Assembly (NCBI GenBank): GCA_900550315.1
Contig: URRK01000042.1
Span: forward strand, 1 to 10,794
Direction of reading: 5' to 3'
DNA from: an uncultured Oscillospiraceae bacterium
GTDB taxonomy: Bacteria > Bacillota > Clostridia > Oscillospirales > Acutalibacteraceae
DNA: 10,794 nucleotides
This document shows, piece after piece, positions 5,767 to 10,794 of this stretch (its first letter is position 1; every line of letters starts with the position of its first letter). The translations under genes and the position numbers were made by a program. The notes under the pieces are model-generated. The model did not search any database. It was not told the origin of the DNA and saw only the letters and a list, made by a program, of their open reading frames with translations.

Positions 5767-8700
5767 ATGAAAAAAATTCATTTTAAAGGCTATAAGGCTG
5801 TCCTTTCTCTATTACTTTCCGGTTGTTTAGTAGCCGGAACCGTTTTTGGATTTTGGCCAAGAACAAGTAACGCTCAGGCCGCTGGTGCTAAAATTGAAAC
5901 CAGCGTTTCCTATTTATTTGAAACAGAAAATTGGCACTTTAACGCCTTAAATACAAACGCTTTGGGTAGTAGCGGCACTGCAGTTGAGGGCTGGTTTACT
6001 GCCAAAAACGGCTACGGCGTTACCTTAAAAAGCGGCGTGCCCGAAAAAGCGGAGCAAACCGCCCTGTGCTTTAAGGGCCAAAGTCATTTAGCTTCGGCAA
6101 AGTTAAAGCTGCAGCAGCAAACCAATTATACATTATCCTTTTCTTATTATGCCGATGGGGCGCTTTCCGGCAAAAATATTTTTGAAAAGGTCGGCCTGTT
6201 TACTACCAATGTAGAAAACGCCGGGGTAGCGTGGCAGGGTAATGGATTTATTGAATATGTAGACACCAATTCAGCGGCCTCCTATATCTCTGAAAATGCT
6301 GTTTTTTCCGAAAGAAAAGGCTCAGGTAAAACTTTAAAGGGCGCTGCCGAAAAAAGCTGGCACACCCTGTTCTTTACCTTTAACAGCAAAAGCTTTGAAA
6401 ATATTTATTTGGTGTTGGGCTTTGGCTATGCCAACCTACCGGTATATATTACCGATTTTTCTGTGGCGCAGCAGGAAACCAACGGCGAAACCCTTTTAAA
6501 ACCCGGCGCTTGGGGTTTTAATCACATTAACACCAATCTGCTTGGCGCTTCGGGCACTGCGGTTGAGGGTTGGTTTACGGCTGAAAACGGCTATGGTGTT
6601 ACCGCCGTGCAGGAGGCACCGAACAAAACCGGTCAAGCCGCACTCCGTTTTTTGGGACAAAGCCATTTAACCTACACAAAATTAAGTTTGCAGCCCAATA
6701 CCCAGTACACCTTAAGCTTTAATTATTATGCTGATGGCGCGGTGTCGAACGGCAGTGTTTTTCAAAAGGCCGGCATATTTGCGGCAGACGCTGAAAACGC
6801 GGGTGTTTCTTGGGGCAAAAACGGATATCTGGTTTATTTAGATACCAATTCTGCGGCCTCTTACACCTCTGAAAACGCAGTTTTTGAAACGCGCACGCCC
6901 AGCGGAAAAACCTTAAAGAATGCTGCCGAAAAAGCCTGGCAAAGCTTAAGCCTTACCTTTAATACCGCCGAATTTAACGCACTTTATTTTGTGTTGGCCT
7001 TTAATTTTGAAAAAACCTCGGTGTATGTTACCGACATTAATTTGGTGCAGGGCGGCGAAAATACCGATGGCGATTTAAACAATCCGGTAAATTGGCTGTT
7101 TAATGGAATTAATACTTCCGCAATTGGCTCAAGTGGTACCGCGGTTGATTCTTGGTTTAAGTTGGAAGACGGCTACGGCGTTACTAGGGTTAGTAACGCT
7201 CCTGAAAAGGCTGGTCAAGAGGCAATGTACCTAAAAGGTCGCGGTCAATTGGCTTCGGTAAAGCTGCCAACGCTGCAAAAAAACACCGAATATACGCTTT
7301 CGTTTAACTATTATGTTAATGGCACAGCGCAAAAAAGTCTTTTTCAAAAAGCAGGCGTTTTTACAACAGATGTTGAAAATTCTAAGCTTTCGTGGGAGCC
7401 GAACGGTTATTTAAATTATTTAGACAGCAATAAAAACGCTTCCTTCACATCAGAAAGCGCGCAGTTTAGCCAAAAAACTTTAACCGGAAAAACCTTTGAT
7501 TCCCCCAAAACCGGCTCGTGGCAAACGCTAAGCCTTAATTTTAACAGCGGCAATTTTAAAGATTTGTATTTTGTTTTAGGCTTTACCTACGAGGACCTGG
7601 GCTTGTGGCTTACAGACCTTGCAGTTACCGTACGAGAAGTAGAGAAGTGGGATTCTTCCCCGCGCGCCAGCAAGACCATTGATTTTGAAAAGGATTGTTA
7701 TATTGATTCTGAAAATCGCATTACGCAGGAAACAACCGGCGGCGTAAACAACAGCGGCTGCCTGCATGTGGCTAAAAGGGATGATAATGAATCGGGTGTA
7801 ACCTTTTTAAACTGGAAAAGCATTGCGCGTGATAAGAATGATATTGTGTTCCGCACGGCGGTAAAACCCAATACGGCCTATTATGTTTCGGTAAAATTAA
7901 AGTTTATGAACGCGCAAGATACCGGAAAAATGTACCTGTACTACGACTACTACACCAACCTTTTAGACCTCATTTCTTTCGACAGCGTTTCGATAGGTGA
8001 GTGGACTACCTATAAGCGTATGTTTGTAACCGGGACAGGGCAAAATGAAATTGCTTTTACCTTTAACGCCACCAAGAAGCACCCGGAATTCTATGTAGAT
8101 GATGTTGTTATTACCGAGTATGCAGCCCCAACCTGGAACAGCACTCCGGTAAAGCAAAAGGTTGTTGATTTTGAGCAGGATTGCTTTATTCGCTCGGAAA
8201 ATCGTATTACGCAATTAGAAAACGGCGGTGTGAACAACAGCGGCTGCCTGTACATTCCAAAACGCCTTTCTACCGAAGGCTCTGTAACCGTGTTGAACTG
8301 GCAAAGCATTGACCATAACAAGGATGATACCGTATTCCGTACGGCGGTAAAGCCCAATACGGCTTACAATGTTTCGGTAAAGCTTAAGGTTACCCAAAAC
8401 ATGAAAACCGATTCTAAGCTGGTACTGTTTTACGATTATTACAGCAAATTCCAAAAACACAGCCAGATTAACTACGAAACCATAAAAACGGGCGAGTGGT
8501 TGACCTACCAATGCACCTTTGTAACGGCGGACGACCAAACGGTGACTGCTTTTTGCCTGAACGCCGGTAAACCGCACCCCGAAATGTATTTAGACGATTT
8601 GGTAATTACCGAAGTTGAAAAATCTCACCCCGCCGCGCAGGATAAAACGGTAATTGATTTTGAAAAGGAAAATATCTTTTTTGAACAGGGTACCCGCATG

Positions 8701-9699
8701 GGCGTGGAGGAAACTACCGGGTATAACGGTCAAACCACAAAAGCGCTTCATGTATACGAGGGGGATTACAGTAACGCCAGCACCACCTTTTTAAACTGGA
8801 ATACGGTTGTAGATAATTCTGACGATATGTTTTGCGTGCCGGTAAAGCCTAATACCAATTACCATTTTTCCGCCTGGATAAAGGTTGATGACCCCAAAAA
8901 TGTTATTTTAGCCAGTAGTGTGCTGCGGCTTTACGCTGTTTACAATTCGGCCGACGACGCATTGTCCAGCCAGTTGCCAATTGTGTATAAATCGGCTAAG
9001 GGCAGCGGTTGGGTAAAGTACGAGTGGGATTTTTTAACCGGCGGCGACCAAAATTTTGCCCAATTTGCCTTTAATGCTAATACAATTCATCCAAGCTTTT
9101 GGGTAGACGACGTTTCTTTTACCGAGATCCCGCCGGGTTTTGTAGCAACTACCGAAAAAAGCTACTGCGAGAATTTTTACAATTTAGTTTCGGCCAACTT
9201 TAAAACTTCCGGAACGGTTGCAAGCAAAACGGTAGTTAAAATACCGGTGCAGCCCAATTTGCGCTACACCTTTGGGGTAACCCTTTCGGGCAGCGGAAAT
9301 TTGGCTTTGGCCTTTGATGAAAACGGCACACAGCCCATTCGAAAAATTGCGGCCAACGGCCAACGCACCGGTTTTGAGTTTATTACCGGTTCTGCACACT
9401 GCGCGGTTTATTTAATTTTTAATTCAAGCGGAAAGTTAAATTACACAGACGCGTATCTTTTTAGATCTAAAGCGATTAGTTTAAATTACGATATGGGGCA
9501 ACCCGAAAACCCCAACCGAACCAAAACTCCGGAATATTTTATGGAGGTTTCTAACGGTTTAGAGGCGGCCGAGTTTGAAAATTCGTCCTCCCCCGGAACC
9601 GGCGAGGTTCTTCCCGTAATTTTGTGGCTTATTCCGGCAGCTTTAATTGCATTGGCGCTTTCCGCAAAAGCTACTTGGCGGTTTTTGCGGCGCAAATAA
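5767..9699 (+). CDS. Large cell-surface repeat protein with carbohydrate-binding-like modules and LPXTG-like anchor
   Basis: 1310 residues. An export signal (MKK, hydrophobic 11-30) probably ends at AQA after residue 38; LLSGC at 16-20 is an alternative lipobox. Three A modules of about 193 residues begin near W56, W249 and W443 (core SGTAVEGWF, NGYGVT, YTLSFNYY, a YLDTNSAAS loop, and a final YVTDI strand). Three B modules of about 162 residues follow at about 636-785, 798-951 and 961-1121 (start DFEKDC, core LNWxSI, VKPNTxY, end YVDDVVITE), resembling CBM4/9-type sandwiches. A further beta module spans about 1127-1245. The tail has SPGTG (1275-1279), a membrane segment (about 1283-1303) and RFLRRK, the layout of a sortase substrate. 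No catalytic domain is seen, so the likely job is binding glycan or partner cells at the wall. GGGGAGG precedes the ATG; the gap to the upstream gene is 16 bp. Ligand unknown. Confidence 0.87.
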   Translation: MKKIHFKGYKAVLSLLLSGCLVAGTVFGFWPRTSNAQAAGAKIETSVSYLFETENWHFNALNTNALGSSGTAVEGWFTAKNGYGVTLKSGVPEKAEQTALCFKGQSHLASAKLKLQQQTNYTLSFSYYADGALSGKNIFEKVGLFTTNVENAGVAWQGNGFIEYVDTNSAASYISENAVFSERKGSGKTLKGAAEKSWHTLFFTFNSKSFENIYLVLGFGYANLPVYITDFSVAQQETNGETLLKPGAWGFNHINTNLLGASGTAVEGWFTAENGYGVTAVQEAPNKTGQAALRFLGQSHLTYTKLSLQPNTQYTLSFNYYADGAVSNGSVFQKAGIFAADAENAGVSWGKNGYLVYLDTNSAASYTSENAVFETRTPSGKTLKNAAEKAWQSLSLTFNTAEFNALYFVLAFNFEKTSVYVTDINLVQGGENTDGDLNNPVNWLFNGINTSAIGSSGTAVDSWFKLEDGYGVTRVSNAPEKAGQEAMYLKGRGQLASVKLPTLQKNTEYTLSFNYYVNGTAQKSLFQKAGVFTTDVENSKLSWEPNGYLNYLDSNKNASFTSESAQFSQKTLTGKTFDSPKTGSWQTLSLNFNSGNFKDLYFVLGFTYEDLGLWLTDLAVTVREVEKWDSSPRASKTIDFEKDCYIDSENRITQETTGGVNNSGCLHVAKRDDNESGVTFLNWKSIARDKNDIVFRTAVKPNTAYYVSVKLKFMNAQDTGKMYLYYDYYTNLLDLISFDSVSIGEWTTYKRMFVTGTGQNEIAFTFNATKKHPEFYVDDVVITEYAAPTWNSTPVKQKVVDFEQDCFIRSENRITQLENGGVNNSGCLYIPKRLSTEGSVTVLNWQSIDHNKDDTVFRTAVKPNTAYNVSVKLKVTQNMKTDSKLVLFYDYYSKFQKHSQINYETIKTGEWLTYQCTFVTADDQTVTAFCLNAGKPHPEMYLDDLVITEVEKSHPAAQDKTVIDFEKENIFFEQGTRMGVEETTGYNGQTTKALHVYEGDYSNASTTFLNWNTVVDNSDDMFCVPVKPNTNYHFSAWIKVDDPKNVILASSVLRLYAVYNSADDALSSQLPIVYKSAKGSGWVKYEWDFLTGGDQNFAQFAFNANTIHPSFWVDDVSFTEIPPGFVATTEKSYCENFYNLVSANFKTSGTVASKTVVKIPVQPNLRYTFGVTLSGSGNLALAFDENGTQPIRKIAANGQRTGFEFITGSAHCAVYLIFNSSGKLNYTDAYLFRSKAISLNYDMGQPENPNRTKTPEYFMEVSNGLEAAEFENSSSPGTGEVLPVILWLIPAALIALALSAKATWRFLRRK
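5932..7665 (+). repeat. Three tandem A-type modules, about 580 bp each
   Basis: Copies start near 5932, 6511 and 7093, a step of 579-582 bp. Amino-acid similarity is high throughout, and DNA similarity is clear in the SGTAVEGWF and NSAAS segments. Copies 1 and 2 are closest; copy 3 has changed the NSAAS loop to NKNAS. A-type modules contain essentially no conserved cysteine. Similar modules recur in the next gene. Confidence 0.8.
7672..9129 (+). repeat. Three tandem B-type (CBM4/9-like) modules, about 486 bp each
   Basis: Modules lie at about 7672-8121, 8158-8620 and 8644-9129, with matching positions 486-489 bp apart. Copies 1 and 2 are nearly identical in DNA around 7748-7764 against 8234-8250, and around the VKPNTAY segment, so they duplicated recently. 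Copy 3 is more diverged and lacks the paired cysteines of copies 1 and 2. Confidence 0.75.
9589..9699 (+). other. LPXTG-like cell-wall sorting signal (SPGTG)
   Basis: SPGTG at residues 1275-1279 is followed by a hydrophobic segment and the basic tail RFLRRK. From family knowledge, clostridial sortases use variants such as NPxTG and SPxTG. Cleavage between T and G would link the protein to the cell wall. No sortase gene is present in the window. Confidence 0.65.
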
Positions 9700-9716
9700 A
9701 TAATGGAGGTTATTTT

Positions 9717-10794
9717 ATGAAAAAGTTTGTCAGCATCTTACTGGCGCTTACCTTAGTACTTTCAAGTGTTAGCAGCGTTTTTAGCTTTAGCGCTGCTGCC
9801 GAAAGTACAGGGCAAACTGTTATGGATGACAGTTATTTTTTGTACGAGGATAATTGGCTTATTAATGGCCAAAGCTCTGCTAAATTCGGCAGCGAAGGGC
9901 AACAGCTGGACAGCGGCCATCTAATGTTTACCAATGCCGATTATGGTATTCATGCGGTAGACGCCCTGCCGGACGGCAGCGGAAGGGGCCTGTTTATGAA
10001 CACGGCCTACTACCTTTGCGGTATTCCGCTTAGCTTGCAAAAAAACACAAATTACGATTTGCAGTTTTCCTACTATGTGCCTCAGGGCACAACGCTGAAT
10101 TCCAAGGCCAGTGTTTTAAGCCTTGCGGGCATTTTCGCGCAGGATGCACAGGATTCGGCTTTTGCCTGGGGCAATAAAAGCACCTTGGCCATGTTTGCAG
10201 ATGTTGGAAAATATACCAACCGCACTTCAGATTACTCTTTAAAATACGATTATAACATTAAATCAACCGATATTTCCTGCGGCCAGTGGTATACGGTTAC
10301 GCTGCCGTTTTATTCGGGGGAAAACGCCAAGCTTTACTTTGGAATTAAAACGCAGCAAAACGGCAAAATTTATTTTAAAAACTTTAAAGTAACCCAAAAC
10401 TATTTTGAGGATCTTTCAAACTGGAAAATTTATAAAAATGACGGTACCGGCGATGAATCGGCTACGGCGCTTCAAATGAATTATGCTGCAGCTTCTCAAA
10501 CCGGTGGAATCAGCCTAAAATCTTACAGTGCGGCCAATTTAAATAAAATTAAGCTGCAAGGTATTCAAAAAAACACCGACTACAAAGTTTCTTTTAAATA
10601 CTATACTACTTTGTTAAAAACAGGTACCTTCAGCAGTCAAACCGCCTATTATGCCATTAGCAAGCTGGGTGTTTTTGCGCCAGCGGCAGCAACTGCGAAC
10701 AAGTTTGATTTTAGCGCCAACGGTGCGTTGTTCTATGCCGATACAAACCCCTACGCCGGGCGGCGCAGCACCGACGCAACAACTGCTATTTCCG
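9717..10794 (+). CDS. Exported repeat protein with A-type beta-sandwich modules, partial (3' end outside the window)
   Basis: The first 359 codons are present and the frame is still open at the right edge. MKK and a hydrophobic run end in FSFSAAA, so signal peptidase I probably cuts after A28. A first module begins near W47 and a second near W236, a step of 189 residues. Both follow the A-type pattern of the upstream protein: QKNTNYDLQFSYY or QKNTDYKVSFKYY, then LAGIFAQD or LGVFAP, then a FADVGKYTN or YADTNPYAG loop, and in the first copy a closing YFKNFKVTQ strand. No catalytic motif appears in the visible part. GGAGGT lies 6 bases before the ATG and the gap to the upstream gene is 17 bp, so it belongs to the operon. 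It is probably a secreted glycan-binding protein or the N-terminus of a multi-modular enzyme. The missing C-terminus would decide this. Confidence 0.85.
   Translation, partial: MKKFVSILLALTLVLSSVSSVFSFSAAAESTGQTVMDDSYFLYEDNWLINGQSSAKFGSEGQQLDSGHLMFTNADYGIHAVDALPDGSGRGLFMNTAYYLCGIPLSLQKNTNYDLQFSYYVPQGTTLNSKASVLSLAGIFAQDAQDSAFAWGNKSTLAMFADVGKYTNRTSDYSLKYDYNIKSTDISCGQWYTVTLPFYSGENAKLYFGIKTQQNGKIYFKNFKVTQNYFEDLSNWKIYKNDGTGDESATALQMNYAAASQTGGISLKSYSAANLNKIKLQGIQKNTDYKVSFKYYTTLLKTGTFSSQTAYYAISKLGVFAPAAATANKFDFSANGALFYADTNPYAGRRSTDATTAIS

Noticed and set aside
8215..8577. Minus-strand open frame of 120 codons inside the large repeat protein
   Set aside because: It lies antisense to repeat modules whose conservation is in the plus-strand frame, and it has no start signals.
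5932..9129. Tandem repeats as a possible CRISPR or non-coding array
   Set aside because: The repeats are 480-580 bp, continuous in one reading frame and diverged mainly as protein modules do, so they are coding duplications.

Overview
The window looks like a chromosomal segment of a Gram-positive, Clostridia-type gut or rumen bacterium (Oscillospiraceae/Ruminococcaceae-like). This is inferred from strong AGGAGG-type ribosome binding sites, a moderately AT-rich composition by eye, a lipoprotein signal, an LPXTG-like cell-wall sorting signal, and a small RRXRR-like protein of a kind I associate with Clostridia. No rRNA, tRNA or CRISPR array is visible.

Left part (1-1023): a minus-strand gene for a small protein with an RRXRR-like N-terminal motif and a helical tail, with its own candidate promoter. 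Next to it is a degraded scar: about 110 bp of an IS256-type transposase, then a 92-bp palindromic element with 15-bp perfect terminal inverted repeats. The palindrome sits directly behind the stop codon of an AraC-type regulator.

Middle (1024-2177): the AraC/XylS-family regulator is on the minus strand and is transcribed divergently from a four-gene plus-strand operon. The space between them holds a good SigA promoter in each direction. It also holds two repeat pairs that could be regulator sites: TTTACA copies 21 bp apart, and a perfect 11-bp tandem repeat over the operon's -10 region.

Operon (2178 to the right edge, gaps of 16-21 bp): (1) a clan GH-A-like glycoside hydrolase with no export signal, rich in cysteine, with an inserted domain of about 150 residues that looks like a carbohydrate-binding beta-sandwich; (2) a paralogous hydrolase without the insertion, exported as a lipoprotein on a charged linker; (3) a 1310-residue surface protein made of three A-type and three B-type beta-sandwich repeats plus a further C-terminal module, ending in SPGTG, a membrane segment and a basic tail; (4) the start of another exported protein built of A-type repeats, cut by the window edge.

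Inferred working model: the regulator senses a glycan or its breakdown product and switches on the operon. The anchored repeat proteins bind the polymer at the cell surface, the lipoprotein enzyme cuts it outside, and the paralogous enzyme may finish the job in the cytoplasm. No transporter is visible, and the substrate and exact GH family cannot be named from sequence alone. The set of paralogous inside/outside hydrolases plus non-catalytic repeat proteins is the best candidate here for an undescribed glycan-utilisation system.
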